Shown here in pieces: positions 17,155 to 27,398 of a stretch of 64,000 bases of DNA. The DNA comes from Halorhabdus salina (lineage in GTDB: Archaea; Halobacteriota; Halobacteria; Halobacteriales; Haloarculaceae), in NCBI RefSeq assembly GCF_013839425.1, contig NZ_JACDNP010000003.1, forward strand, positions 124,001 through 188,000. The letters run 5' to 3'. Numbering within the stretch: position 1 is the stretch's first letter; every line of letters starts with the position of its first letter. The notes beneath the pieces were generated by a model. The model ran no database searches. It had not been told where the DNA came from and saw only the letters and a list, made by a program, of their open reading frames with translations. A program made the position numbers and the translations under genes.

Positions 17155-17913
17155 TCACTCGTAGTGGGCGTGATCAGGGCAGAATTTGGGCTCACGAAGC
17201 TGTGCCTCGATGACGCCGGGCTGGCGATGCGGGTTCGATAGCCGACAGCCCTCTGCATCACAGAACTCCTCGCCGGTTTCGAGATAGTCGATGGCTTGGA
17301 GGACGTACCCCTTCACCACGTCGGTCGTCCGGGAATCGTCCGCCACCAGAAAGTCTCCCTCGACCTCGCTTTCGAGGACCTCACGCGGTGGGGCATCCCC
17401 GGAAAGCAGCGCGTGTTTCTGCTTTTCCTTGTAGTACTGTTCGGGTTTTGCGGGGGCCTCGTAGAGTCCAGGAACGGAGATCAGGGCGGGCTGGCCGAGG
17501 ACGGTCACACGCTTGTGCCAGCGTCCGTCGTGATCGCCCCACGTGCCGAGGACGCGATCGAGTAGTGGGACGTGAAGGTGATCGAGGCCGCGCTCGCTCG
17601 CCGGGAGACGCTTGGCAAGTGCCCGCTGGACCGCGAGCCCGTCGTAGAGTACGCCGCCGGCCCGCTCGGGGTCATCGAGCGCTCGCTCCTCGTAGCGGAC
17701 GATTCCGAACATCGTGTTGCCTGTCTCGCGGTCGTACGGATCGAGTACTCTGGAAGCTGCGAACGTCTCTGCGACCGTGTCGTTTTGGTGTCCCGAGAGG
17801 AATCGGTCCCTGACGTTGATGCTTGCCGACACTCGTTTGTCGAGCCATTCGGCAATGGCATCGGCCTCCGCCGCCGTTGTCGGAGCCCGGTATAGGGTCA
17901 CCTGCTCGACCAT
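17155..17913 (-). CDS. DUF6775-like putative metallopeptidase
   Basis: A 252-residue protein. The C-terminal third has G-Y-V-L-Q-A-I-D-Y-L, then C-D-A-E-G-C-R-L-S-N-P-H-R-Q, then an A-Q-L-x-E-P-x-F-C-P-D-H ending. This resembles archaeal proteins annotated DUF6775 (putative metallopeptidase). Three Cys and two His could bind a metal. The middle segment L-I-S-V-P-G-L-Y-E-A-P-A-K-P-E-Q-Y-Y also fits. I chose ATG 17913 (M-V-E-Q-V-T-L-Y-R) because the 27 codons upstream look unlike a protein start. Activity untested and the family call is from memory. Confidence 0.7.
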   Translation of the reverse strand: MVEQVTLYRAPTTAAEADAIAEWLDKRVSASINVRDRFLSGHQNDTVAETFAASRVLDPYDRETGNTMFGIVRYEERALDDPERAGGVLYDGLAVQRALAKRLPASERGLDHLHVPLLDRVLGTWGDHDGRWHKRVTVLGQPALISVPGLYEAPAKPEQYYKEKQKHALLSGDAPPREVLESEVEGDFLVADDSRTTDVVKGYVLQAIDYLETGEEFCDAEGCRLSNPHRQPGVIEAQLREPKFCPDHAHYE

Positions 17914-18060
17914 ATCTGTCGGTAGTACCATGCGGTAAAACACATTGCGGACCAGTACCGCTTGTGGCACGGTATCGGGACGCAGCTTTCTCATCGGTCC
18001 TGCGGTTGGACGTGCTGCGGTGAGTGCGTCGTAGCGCGTTCTGGACTGGGGCTGATCGTT

Positions 18061-18945
18061 TCAGACGAACTTCGGACCGGCGAGCGCTTCGTCGACGGCC
18101 TCGCGCCAGGAGTGGACGGGCTCCCACCCCAGGTCCGTGCGGGCCTTGGCGGTCGAGAAGGCGGACGCCTCGCCCTCCAGCCCACAGCGGTCCGGCAGGT
18201 CGCCAAACACCGTCTCGATGGTTTCCGCGGTCGGCCGGCCGAGGTAGTTCTCCGCCGCGACGGCGAGGTAGGCCTCGTGGCCGTCGATGTCGGCCGCCAG
18301 CGCCGCTTCGACGAGCGAGACCACATCGCGGATGTCGACGTACGACCAGAAGTTGCCCGATCGAGCTGCCGTCTCCGGGTCGAATCCGTCCCGGACCGCC
18401 GTCAGATCGTAGTCGCCGGGGTAGTTCACCCACGACGGCCGCAGCGAGGCGACCGAGATATCGTACTTCCGGACGGCCATACGGGCGAGGTGTTCGCTGA
18501 CGAGCTTCGACGCTCCGTACGGGTCCGCCGGGCGCTTCGGGTGCGCTTCGTCGATGGGGAGATAATCCGGCAGGAACGGCGGATCGGCGTAGGGCATCCC
18601 GTAGAGACTCTCGCTTGAGGTGTAGACCACGTCCGCATCGACAGTGCCGGCGGCCACAAACACGTTGTAGGCGGCCATCGCGTTCACGCGGAACGTTTCC
18701 GCCCCCGGGCGCTCGCCCATCCGGGGGATGCCCGCACAGTGGACTACCGCGTCCGGTCGGGCGGTCTGGATCAGTTCGCGTGCCTGGCCGTGATCGGTCA
18801 GATCGGCCCCGAGAAAGCGCACGTTGGCCCGCTCGCCTGGTGGTCGCCGCAGGTCGACGCCGACGACATCGTGGTTGTCTGCCGCGAGGCTGTCGACGAC
18901 CCAGCTTCCGATACCACCCGTTGCGCCGGTGACGAGTACGTTCAT
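18061..18945 (-). CDS. NAD-dependent epimerase/dehydratase (extended SDR)
   Basis: A 294-residue extended short-chain dehydrogenase/reductase. The NAD(P)-binding G-A-T-G-G-I-G motif is at residues 7-13, D31 after the second strand suggests NAD preference, and catalytic Tyr/Lys are in D-P-Y-G-A-S-K. The family C-terminal substrate lobe is present (W-S-Y-V-D-I-R-D-V). Likely substrates are nucleotide sugars or similar; none can be named. It lies between the DUF6775-like gene and thi4, all on the minus strand, about 80 bases from each. Confidence 0.85.
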   Translation of the reverse strand: MNVLVTGATGGIGSWVVDSLAADNHDVVGVDLRRPPGERANVRFLGADLTDHGQARELIQTARPDAVVHCAGIPRMGERPGAETFRVNAMAAYNVFVAAGTVDADVVYTSSESLYGMPYADPPFLPDYLPIDEAHPKRPADPYGASKLVSEHLARMAVRKYDISVASLRPSWVNYPGDYDLTAVRDGFDPETAARSGNFWSYVDIRDVVSLVEAALAADIDGHEAYLAVAAENYLGRPTAETIETVFGDLPDRCGLEGEASAFSTAKARTDLGWEPVHSWREAVDEALAGPKFV

Positions 18946-19027
18946 GTCTGGTGCTCGGGCGACGGCGTGTTAACGTCGTTGCTCGCCGTGGTCGCCGGCG
19001 GAAGCGTACGGAGGGCGACTTGCTGGG

Positions 19028-20074
<1,047 letters not shown>

Positions 20075-20743
20075 CTATTCGGTCACGTCGCCTCGCGTCA
20101 ACCCGAGCGTCTGAGCCGTCGGTAGTTCCCACCCGTACTTGACGGCAAGGAGGCGCGTGCCGACAACCATTGTGGCACAGCCCGCGGCGGTCAGGCTGGC
20201 CGACGCGCCCAGGACCGTCAGCACCCAGTACGTCGTCCCACCCAGGACGGCACAGCTTGCATAGAAGTCATCGAAGAGGATGAACGGCGAGCGATCCAGC
20301 AGGACGTCGGCGTAGGCCCCGCCGCCGGCGGCGTTGATCGTGGCGACGGCGACGACGCCAAAGGCGTTGACGCCGGCCTCCGTTGCCACGATCGATCCGG
20401 CGGTGGCGAAGGCGGCCAGTCCCACTGCGTCGGCGACGAGCGTGATCGGATGCTCGTCGGGCGATTCGAGGAGCACACTCAGACCCAGCGCCAGGGTAAC
20501 GCCCAGGACGCCCAGCCCCATCTCACCGAGGTTCTGGAGGGCCAGTGGCGTCCGGCCGACAAGGACATCCCGCGTCGCGCCGCCCCCGAAGGCCGTCACC
20601 AGGCCGACAACCCCGATACCGAAGACATCGAACTCCTCGCGGATGCCTTTGGCTGCCCCGACCAGGGCGAACGCAACGAGTCCGATCGTGTTCATCACCG
20701 CGAACGGATCCAGCAACGCGGAATCGAGGAGTGCAGCCAGCAC
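20075..20743 (-). CDS. TRIC-type / UPF0126 cation channel protein
   Basis: A 222-residue protein with about seven hydrophobic segments in two homologous halves. Each half carries a Gly-rich motif (F-G-G-G-A-T-R-D-V-L in the first, N-A-A-G-G-G-A-Y-A-D-V-L-L in the second), which is diagnostic for prokaryotic TRIC/YadS proteins. Such proteins form trimeric K+-permeable channels, though the archaeal role is unclear. The length is typical. The start could also be Met17 (M-N-T-I-G-L). It is divergent from the transducer gene. Confidence 0.88.
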   Translation of the reverse strand: MLAALLDSALLDPFAVMNTIGLVAFALVGAAKGIREEFDVFGIGVVGLVTAFGGGATRDVLVGRTPLALQNLGEMGLGVLGVTLALGLSVLLESPDEHPITLVADAVGLAAFATAGSIVATEAGVNAFGVVAVATINAAGGGAYADVLLDRSPFILFDDFYASCAVLGGTTYWVLTVLGASASLTAAGCATMVVGTRLLAVKYGWELPTAQTLGLTRGDVTE

Positions 20744-20870
20744 TGGTTGTGCGCACGGAACCGGATGTAAAGAGCCCTCCGCTCCTGTCTCAATTGCACT
20801 CGTGATGGTATGATTGACCCACAGCGATCAGAGTCGACCGTTATTAGCCGTGAAAACTAGCGGCGAACTG

Positions 20871-20890
20871 TTAATACGGCCAATTAATAA
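20871..20890 (+). promoter_or_regulatory. Promoter region of the transducer gene
   Basis: TTAATAC at 20871-20877 lies 23-29 bases before the ATG at 20900, the position expected for a TATA box with a leaderless mRNA. A second A/T run, AATTAATAA, follows at 20882-20890. Confidence 0.4.
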
Positions 20891-20899
20891 TGGATCTTC

Positions 20900-22501
20900 A
20901 TGAGTGCCGGTGAACAGATGACAGCGTCGAACGACGCGGGAGCCATCTCGCCGACGCCTACTGGAACCGCTAGACTGTGGGCGGGGATGGCAAACGTTTC
21001 GCAGTCGCTCAAGCGGTTCGTCCCGACGAGATTGCGATCAACGCTAAACGGACAACTGTGGCTCTTTGCCGGGGCTGCCGTGGCCTTTCCGGCGGCCATG
21101 GCGGTGTACGAAGGGGCCTGGCTGACGGTCCTTGCGATTCTCGTGGTTACGTTCGGCGTCGGTGCCGGGATCTACGGCGAAATGTACGTGATCATCGAGA
21201 CATTGAATGCGGCGATAGATTCGATCAGTGAGGGCGAGTACGATATCGAGATCGCCGAAACGCGGGCGGACGGCATCGACGATGTGTATCGCGGGATCGA
21301 AACAACGGCTGGGGACCTGCAGGCCCAAATCACTGAAGCCCAGGAGGCCACTGAGACGGCCGAGCAGGCGCGAGAGCGTGCCGAGAATGCCAGGCAGGAA
21401 GCCGAACAGACGGCTAGCCACCTTCGGGAACGGGCACGTGCCTACAGCACGGTTATGGAAGCCGTCGCCGCGGGCGATCTGACGCGCCGGCTGGACACCG
21501 ACGCCGACAGTGAGGCAATGGCTGAGATCGCTACCTCGTTCAACGAGATGCTTGACGCCCTGGAGTCGACTGTTCTCGACGTGACAGAGTTCTCCGAACG
21601 CGTCAAGACGGTCAGCGACGATGCCGCCGCAAGCGGTGACGAGATCGCGCGGGTCAGCGACGAGATCAGTGACTCGATGGAACGTATTGCGTCGGGCGTA
21701 AACGACCAGCAAGAGCGCCTCAGCGACGCTGCGGGCCAGACGAACGATCTCTCGGCGACGATCGAGGAGATCGCTGCCTCTGCTGCCGACGTGGCGGGGA
21801 CCGCCCAAAACGTGACAGATACTGCCCGCTCGGCCCGCGCAGATTCGGAGACGGCCGTCGGGGAGGTCAATGCCATTCGGTCGGAAGCGACCGCTACTGC
21901 CGAGGACGTGCGGGCGCTTGACGAGCGGATCGAGGAAGTCGACGAGATCGTCGACCTGATCGACGATATCGCCGATCAGACCAACACGCTCGCGTTGAAC
22001 GCCTCGATCGAAGCGGCCCGCGCCGGCGAGGCCGGAGAAGGGTTTGCCGTCGTCGCCGGTGAGGTCAAAACTCTCGCCGAGAACACCCAGAAGGCGACGC
22101 GAGAAATCGAAGGGCACATCGAGGAAATGCGCAACCAGGCCGATGCAGCGGTCGATAGCATGGGGGCCATGGAGTCACGTGTCCAGACCGGTGCCGACAC
22201 GATCGAAGAGGCCATGAGTGCTATCGAAAACGTTGTCGAGCGGATCGAGGACGTCAACGCGGGGATTCAGGAGATTGACGAGGCGACCGAGAGCCAGGCC
22301 CGGACTACCGAGGATGTCGATCAGTCGATCGAACGCATTGCCGAGATCGGTGACGAGACTGCCGAGGAAACGCAGTCGGTTTCGGCCTCCGCCGAGGAAC
22401 AGACCGCCGCAATCACGGAGATGACCGACACGGTGAGTGAACTGGCCGACGAGGCGACCCACTTGCGTTCATTACTCGACGAGCTCTCGGTGTCGAAGTA
22501 A
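20900..22501 (+). CDS. Chemotaxis/phototaxis transducer without periplasmic sensor
   Basis: A 533-residue methyl-accepting transducer. Two membrane helices (about 52-70 and 73-92) are joined by only a few residues, so there is no extracellular sensor. HAMP-like regions follow (S-E-G-E-Y-D-I-E-I and A-A-G-D-L-T-R-R-L). A long coiled coil then leads to the signalling hairpin ([16 protein letters not shown]), which binds CheA/CheW. The layout matches HtrI of Halobacterium, which pairs with a sensory rhodopsin through its membrane helices. No rhodopsin gene is adjacent, so the partner may be elsewhere or the signal may be membrane-derived or cytosolic. Glu/Gln pairs in the coil are candidate methylation sites. 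cheC follows 400 bases downstream on the opposite strand. Confidence 0.88.
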   Translation: MSAGEQMTASNDAGAISPTPTGTARLWAGMANVSQSLKRFVPTRLRSTLNGQLWLFAGAAVAFPAAMAVYEGAWLTVLAILVVTFGVGAGIYGEMYVIIETLNAAIDSISEGEYDIEIAETRADGIDDVYRGIETTAGDLQAQITEAQEATETAEQARERAENARQEAEQTASHLRERARAYSTVMEAVAAGDLTRRLDTDADSEAMAEIATSFNEMLDALESTVLDVTEFSERVKTVSDDAAASGDEIARVSDEISDSMERIASGVNDQQERLSDAAGQTNDLSATIEEIAASAADVAGTAQNVTDTARSARADSETAVGEVNAIRSEATATAEDVRALDERIEEVDEIVDLIDDIADQTNTLALNASIEAARAGEAGEGFAVVAGEVKTLAENTQKATREIEGHIEEMRNQADAAVDSMGAMESRVQTGADTIEEAMSAIENVVERIEDVNAGIQEIDEATESQARTTEDVDQSIERIAEIGDETAEETQSVSASAEEQTAAITEMTDTVSELADEATHLRSLLDELSVSK

Positions 22502-22913
22502 CCACGGTCGATTCTGCCAGTCGAAATCACTGGTGGCTCTTGTCACAAGGGCACCGTCGACGCGCTGCTTGCTCTGTGTGTATTGTATCGGCCCGGACGA
22601 TTGCGTTACACGGTCAATACGAGTTCTGTCCCGCGGAAGGAGACCGCCCGCCGCGCATCGATGCGTATTTCGTCGGTTTCGACATCTCGGCGAGTCCCAC
22701 ACTGCTGGCGAAACTTCCGGAAAAGCAGACCACTGTACTCAGATACAGATCGCTCCGCTGGTCGCCACGAACTACGACAATCCGTGATTGTCGGACTTCC
22801 CACACATCGGGCACGCGTTCGCGTCGCTTCGGGAGGGGACCATCGGGTACGCTCGCCCCGGATGGAGAGCCGGTTGTCCGTTTCGAATCAAGAGACTAGT
22901 ATGACCGATCGAC
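22502..22913. other. Intergenic stretch with no convincing gene
   Basis: Between the transducer stop and the cheC stop I see only short frames with poor codon use. A small inverted repeat (CCAGT/ACTGG, about 22517-22533) could end the transducer transcript. The minus strand has one Cys-x-x-Cys pair near 22800 and a plausible 20-codon tail ending near 22606 in a different frame. These hint at a decayed small gene but are not enough to call one. Confidence 0.4.
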
Positions 22914-23564
22914 TCAGACATTGTCGGCGATGTCCGTGGAGGCGATCGTATCTTCGCCGACGACAGTTTCGACATCGATGTCCTGAATCAGATCGACCAG
23001 TTCGATCAGCTTGGGGAAGGTGTAGATCGTCAGGCCAACGTCGCCCTCGCTTGCGGTCAACTGAGAGTCGATCACGAACGCGATGTCCTCGTCGGGCCAG
23101 CCACCCATCTTGTCGACGATGCCACTCGCTGGGCCATAGGCAAACGATGGTGTCGACATCCCGATCGTGGTATCCAGCACGTTCGCCCAGCCGTCGATGT
23201 ACCCTGAGGTCATGATGTTGCCGACCTCCTGAATCGCCGATCGTTCCATATCAGAAAAGCCCTCGCTGTCGTCACTGCTGATGTCGCCGACGAGTAGGCT
23301 CGCCAACTCCTTGGCGTCTTCGGCATCGAGCATGAACAGGACGTAGCCGTGAGGTGGTTCAGTCAATCCGACGTAGATGCCCACGCGCTTTCCTTCGCCC
23401 ATGTGCGTACGGACGTCCTCAATGTCGAGGAAGTTGATCTTCGAGACGGCAATCTCCGTCTGGAGCCCAGCCATCTGATCGAGATGATCCGAGACCTTCT
23501 CGGATCCCTCCCGCGCGATCTTGTTGAAGAGATCGAGTTTCCGGATGTCCACTTCCAAACTCAT
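22914..23564 (-). CDS. cheC: Chemotaxis protein CheC
   Basis: A 216-residue CheC/CheX-type protein, which dephosphorylates CheY-P or adapts the archaeal chemotaxis system. The active-site helix M-E-R-S-A-I-Q-E-V-G-N-I-M is present, with the conserved Glu and Asn three residues apart. A second helix in the other half lacks a clear E-x-x-N, so one site may have been lost. Upstream D-A-E-D-A-K-E-L-A-S-L-L fits the fold. It lies tail-to-tail with the transducer gene. Confidence 0.85.
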   Translation of the reverse strand: MSLEVDIRKLDLFNKIAREGSEKVSDHLDQMAGLQTEIAVSKINFLDIEDVRTHMGEGKRVGIYVGLTEPPHGYVLFMLDAEDAKELASLLVGDISSDDSEGFSDMERSAIQEVGNIMTSGYIDGWANVLDTTIGMSTPSFAYGPASGIVDKMGGWPDEDIAFVIDSQLTASEGDVGLTIYTFPKLIELVDLIQDIDVETVVGEDTIASTDIADNV

Positions 23565-23624
23565 GGCCCATTCTTCCCGGCGCGGCTACGTAAGTACTCC
23601 GCCACTCGAGTGGATCTCTGCACA

Positions 23625-24374
23625 CTACTCGATATCGCCGCCCCTGATCTCGCGTTCGGCAGCGGCGAGGGCGACGTCAGCGTCGAAATCGTCGACGATG
23701 GCGCGCAGTTGTTCGTGGTTGCAATCGCGCAACTGGCGGGCATGGGCTGTCATGTTCGGGACGGCCCGGATCACGTTGTCGACGATCGGGACCGATGCGA
23801 CCTGTGCCGACCGGGAGAGGGGGTTCAGGTCGATGACGATCTCGGTCTTGTTCATCTCGCCCAGCGCCTCGGCCCGGTCGCCGTCCTCCAGTGGCACGAC
23901 CACGACGTCGGCGTCGTAGATCCCGTCGGCATCGACTTTCGCCCGTTCGTGGTCCAGCCCCGGGATGCGTTCGTCGGCGGCGAAGCCTTTGACGGTCTGG
24001 GCACCGTGCTCGCGCAGGTGCTCGGCGATCGCCCGGATCCGTTCCTCGGTCCGGTTGAACAGGTTGACCTCCAGCTCTGCGTCCGTCGCCTCGGCCAACT
24101 CGACGATTTCCCCAGGGACCAGGGCGGCGACGTTGCCGTTGATCGAGAGCACTGGATGGTCAGCCAGCAGGAGGTGTGCGGCTGCGACGCGCTCGGCCGC
24201 GTCGGCACTGTCGATCGTTTGCTCGCCGAGCAAGTAGTCGAACGCTTCGCCACGGCCCTGGGCGATCAGCCCCTGCTGGCTCGTGATCCCTTTTTCGACC
24301 CCCTCTTCGATGCGGTGGCGGGTCAACAGCGACTCGTAGCGCGGGTGACTCTCCGGAACGTCCACGTCGCTCAT
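23625..24374 (-). CDS. 4-phosphopantoate--beta-alanine ligase (phosphopantothenate synthetase)
   Basis: A 249-residue archaeal PPS (COG1701, formerly DUF137). It joins 4-phosphopantoate to beta-alanine with ATP, replacing the bacterial PanC/CoaA route to CoA. The N-terminus S-H-P-R-Y-E-S-L-L-T-R-H-R-I, then E-G-V-E-K-G-I-T-S-Q-Q-G-L-I-A-Q-G-R-G-E-A-F, is highly characteristic. The end holds A-V-P-N-M-T-A-H-A-R-Q-L. Its upstream partner in the pathway, pantoate kinase, is on the same strand 2 kb away with an A+T-rich island between. The other substrate, beta-alanine, would come from MfnA (49982-51031). Confidence 0.92.
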   Translation of the reverse strand: MSDVDVPESHPRYESLLTRHRIEEGVEKGITSQQGLIAQGRGEAFDYLLGEQTIDSADAAERVAAAHLLLADHPVLSINGNVAALVPGEIVELAEATDAELEVNLFNRTEERIRAIAEHLREHGAQTVKGFAADERIPGLDHERAKVDADGIYDADVVVVPLEDGDRAEALGEMNKTEIVIDLNPLSRSAQVASVPIVDNVIRAVPNMTAHARQLRDCNHEQLRAIVDDFDADVALAAAEREIRGGDIE

Positions 24375-24467
24375 ACCCTACGATCGGACGGCGACGATGA
24401 AAAGCGTCGGTATTGTGTCCCCAAACGACCGTAACACGTTTGTCACGTGGGATTGACACTGCGACCA

Positions 24468-25661
24468 ATGGACACGAGCGATTCGACGAAGACCACGAGA
24501 CGGCATTTCCTGCTAGTGGCCGGGGTGACGACGGCGACGTCTATTGCAGGTTGTAGTGGTCAGGGAGCAACCCAGACACCCGACGATACACCTACTGAAA
24601 CACCCACCCCCACGGCGACGGAAACGGAAACACCGACTGAGACAGAGACCGAGACTGCCACGGAAACAGAGACTGAGACCACGACTACGGAGGAAGGACC
24701 ACGGTACGATAATCTGAAACAGGTGTACAACCAGGAACTGTATTCCTCTGAAGTACGTGGAGATATTGACGCCTCATGGGATCAGATTGAACAAGAAATG
24801 GAGGAACAGGGTCACGACCTATCCGACCCGGAAATCACAGAAGAATTCATCGAAGACATCGCCACACACGCAGCAGTCAAAGCAGACTTCGACCTAGACC
24901 GCAACATCGGCGCACAAGCAGTCGCCTACATCGCATACAACAAAATCGGCCTCGACCCAGACCAAGTACTCGTCGCCGCCCGGACAAGAAACGACCAAGG
25001 ACACAACACACCCGTAGCCTCAATCCTCGCACAAACACAAGACGGGTACACTAAAACACTCTACCAACACACAGAAAACGAAGAACCACAAACCGGGCCA
25101 AACGGCGACAACCTCTTCGTCCTCAGCCCCAGCGAAACACCAGAAAACACATTCGAAGAAGCCTTCGCCGACATGTGGAACCCCAACGCACCCCGAACCC
25201 TGTCAGACTTTGATCCAGATGGTATAAAGAGTACTATTAGACATGATGTCGAAGACGAAGATATAGATGCAGGATCGAAAGACCAAGTTCAGGATGCGAT
25301 AGGACGTTTGAACGATAACATCGTTGTTGGTGCAAACTACAAAGACGAATCTGAGATCAGTTATACTCCGGAGGCTTTCCCAGTTGTTGGAGATGTCGTT
25401 GATCCAAATGATATCAACGAGGCACCTGAAGCAGTTGGAGAAGTCGCTCACGGACTGGAAATTGAAGCCTCCATGTTCTACTACAACAACGTAGCCCACG
25501 AAGATGAGGCATACATGGAAGTAGACTATACAGGAGATACAGGAGTTGAACCCGCTGAATACTCAGCTGAAGACTTTGACTTCAGTGTGGTAAATGAAGA
25601 AAGGAAAGAAGAATTAGAACATGGCCTGATGGATGATTTCCTAAGCAGCACACTAGGATAG
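24468..25661 (+). CDS. Tat lipoprotein with Thr-Glu linker, foreign codon use
   Basis: A 397-residue protein. T-T-R-R-H-F-L-L with a hydrophobic run and lipobox I-A-G-C gives a Tat-exported lipoprotein. Residues 38-75 are a Thr/Glu/Pro repeat linker and the rest is an acidic globular domain I do not recognise. From about 24840 to 25200 codons end almost only in A or C; from 25205 the sequence is plainly A+T-richer. Both differ from neighbouring genes, so this is probably acquired DNA, possibly a mosaic of two sources. ATG 24468 is preferred because the seven codons before it add nothing to the signal. The stop overlaps the converging remnant by nine bases. Confidence 0.7.
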   Translation: MDTSDSTKTTRRHFLLVAGVTTATSIAGCSGQGATQTPDDTPTETPTPTATETETPTETETETATETETETTTTEEGPRYDNLKQVYNQELYSSEVRGDIDASWDQIEQEMEEQGHDLSDPEITEEFIEDIATHAAVKADFDLDRNIGAQAVAYIAYNKIGLDPDQVLVAARTRNDQGHNTPVASILAQTQDGYTKTLYQHTENEEPQTGPNGDNLFVLSPSETPENTFEEAFADMWNPNAPRTLSDFDPDGIKSTIRHDVEDEDIDAGSKDQVQDAIGRLNDNIVVGANYKDESEISYTPEAFPVVGDVVDPNDINEAPEAVGEVAHGLEIEASMFYYNNVAHEDEAYMEVDYTGDTGVEPAEYSAEDFDFSVVNEERKEELEHGLMDDFLSSTLG

Positions 25662-26318
25662 TAGTGGATGTCGGGAACTAGCAGGAGTATAAGTTCCTCC
25701 TTCGGGGTAGTGTTGGAATGGGTTTCCGTTGTAGTATTCGCTGGGGATTTCCTTGGTTTTGAGTTCGGTGATCATGTCGTTGTAGTTGCTGGGTCTGTAA
25801 TCATAACTGGTCGGATTCAGTAATGTGCTTCCTTCAAGCGACCGGATGCTGCCGAAGGTGTTGACGCCTTCGAGGATGTGTTCGCCGTATCCTTTGACGT
25901 TTTGGTAGAGGTCCCAGTATCCGTATTGGAAGTTGCCGCGTTGTTTCCAGGTCAGGTACTGGTACCGGGGTAGTTCTCCTTCTTGGTTGGCGTATCCGCC
26001 GACTTTTTGTTGGAATCCGTACCAGCATTTATACCTGTCAGTGTTGGTCCACGCTGGCAACTCCATAACAACCAGGTTGTCTTTTGTGGTGGTTAACGGG
26101 ATGGATGCATTTCTAACTTTGATGTATGGGTTAAAGCGGTCGGGGTTACTGTTAGCATAGTCGTATGGGTTGCCTTGGGCGCATTGGATGTCGAGGTTGA
26201 GGTGGCTGACCTGGTAGTCGATGGGTTTGCTGCTGTCTGGGCCGTCGACTGGTGCGTTTTCGTAGACGTCGTTGTATTTCTGGATTTCAAAACGGTCTGT
26301 ACCTATACTCCCCCTCGA
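25653..26318 (-). pseudogene. 5'-truncated gene of unknown family
   Basis: The minus strand is open for about 220 codons, from just inside the TGA at 26319-26321 to the stop at 25653, but has no ATG or GTG near its upstream end. The first available ATG is at 26066. The peptide is coherent across that ATG: Y-E-N-A-P-V-D-G-P-D-S-S-K, a C-A-Q-G-N-P-Y-D-Y stretch, then Tyr/Trp/Asn-rich sequence with many aromatic residues. Codons end mainly in A or C, as in the converging lipoprotein, so both belong to the same acquired segment. I read it as a gene that lost its 5' end at the island border near 26320. The function is unknown. Confidence 0.55.
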
Positions 26319-26438
26319 TCAACACCGCAGCGACTGTCAGATGGTCGGTCCGATATTGGGACTCTGTGTCTCTCCACGATAGAATCCGGAATCACTCGAT
26401 TTGATACCACTAATTCTCACTGGATAGTTCACATCGAG

Positions 26439-27302
26439 CTAGCCCAGACGACCCTCGGTTGCTGTCTCTAACTTCTCAATCAGACTCGCCCCGGTCGGAT
26501 CGAGCTGACAGACCGCCGGGTCGTAGCCGGCGTCGGACAGTCCCGTCCCGAGCGCGAAGACTGTCTCCCCGAGCATCGCCATCGACGCCTCGCCGCCAGC
26601 CTCGGTCACGTCTTCGATCACGTCTCGGACGTCGGGCGTCAGCAGGTCGGCTTCCCGAGCGAACCGCCGCGAGGCGTACATAAAACGGTCGACCGTCGGT
26701 TCCTCGACGACCCGTGAGAGGGCGTCGCCACCGGCCGCCGAGAGCCGATCGGTCTCGCCGCCGATCACGTCGCTCGTATCGAGTTCGCCCAGCGCGAGGT
26801 ACTCCACGCGAGGCCGGGCCGGAATCGCGTCCAGTTCGTTCGTTCGTGGCGCACCCGCTTCCAGGCGCAAAACCATCCCACCGCGTGCCTGTGCGACGAC
26901 GTCGCCGAGGCCGGTCCCTGCCTGCACTTCGGCCCCGTGGGCGACGGTCGTGAGTTCGGCCATCGAGAGGTCGAGATCGAAAACCGAATTGGCCGCCAGC
27001 GCCGTTCCCAGTGCCATCGCGCCAGAGACGCCAAAGCCCGACCCGATCGGCAGTTCGGTCTCGCCGATCACCGTCGCCTCGACGCCGAGGGCATCCAAGA
27101 CACCCTCGACGGCTGCGATGTCCGCTGTGACGTCGCCGAGCAGGATTTCGGTCTCCTCCGCGGGTCTGACCGTCACCGTCACACCGTCGGACAGTGCCAT
27201 CCCCCCACCACGTGACCCGGTCGTCGTCGGATCGTCGGTCCGTTCGACGGCGAAAAACCCCGTGACGTGTCCCGGGACGAACGCCTTCGCCTCGTCGGTC
27301 AT
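26439..27302 (-). CDS. Pantoate kinase
   Basis: A 287-residue GHMP-family kinase matching archaeal pantoate kinase (COG1829), which phosphorylates pantoate ahead of the PPS step in CoA synthesis. The N-terminus A-F-V-P-G-H-V-T-G-F-F is typical. The ATP-binding GHMP motif is L-P-I-G-S-G-F-G-V-S-G-A-M-A, and a C-terminal G-E-T-V-F-A-L-G-T stretch fits. I took ATG 27302 because the 32 codons upstream are not protein-like and the match begins M-T-D-E-A-K-A-F-V-P-G-H. The acquired segment starts just beyond its stop and separates it from PPS. Confidence 0.9.
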   Translation of the reverse strand: MTDEAKAFVPGHVTGFFAVERTDDPTTTGSRGGGMALSDGVTVTVRPAEETEILLGDVTADIAAVEGVLDALGVEATVIGETELPIGSGFGVSGAMALGTALAANSVFDLDLSMAELTTVAHGAEVQAGTGLGDVVAQARGGMVLRLEAGAPRTNELDAIPARPRVEYLALGELDTSDVIGGETDRLSAAGGDALSRVVEEPTVDRFMYASRRFAREADLLTPDVRDVIEDVTEAGGEASMAMLGETVFALGTGLSDAGYDPAVCQLDPTGASLIEKLETATEGRLG

Positions 27303-27398
27303 CGCCGGCCCTTCGACCCCCGTCCGGTAGAAACCTTCGGGACGCCACTGGATGTCGCCAGATTGATGTGCGTTTACGGTGTCTCCGATCGTATACAC

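Noticed and set aside
22606-22803. 65-codon minus-strand frame before cheC
   Set aside because: The tail looks plausible but the front does not, no promoter is visible, and frames switch; not enough to call a gene.
20900-23564. A chemotaxis operon with a sensory rhodopsin
   Set aside because: Only the transducer and cheC are present, on opposite strands; no rhodopsin, cheA or cheY gene lies nearby.
24590-24695. Short repeats that might suggest a CRISPR or microsatellite
   Set aside because: They are ACN-GAG codon repeats encoding a Thr/Glu linker of the lipoprotein, in frame throughout; there are no spacers.
26421-26440. TAGTTCACATCGA shared with the IS-like end at 9433
   Set aside because: Thirteen matching bases, but nothing else of the TnpB tail is seen here, so chance is likely.
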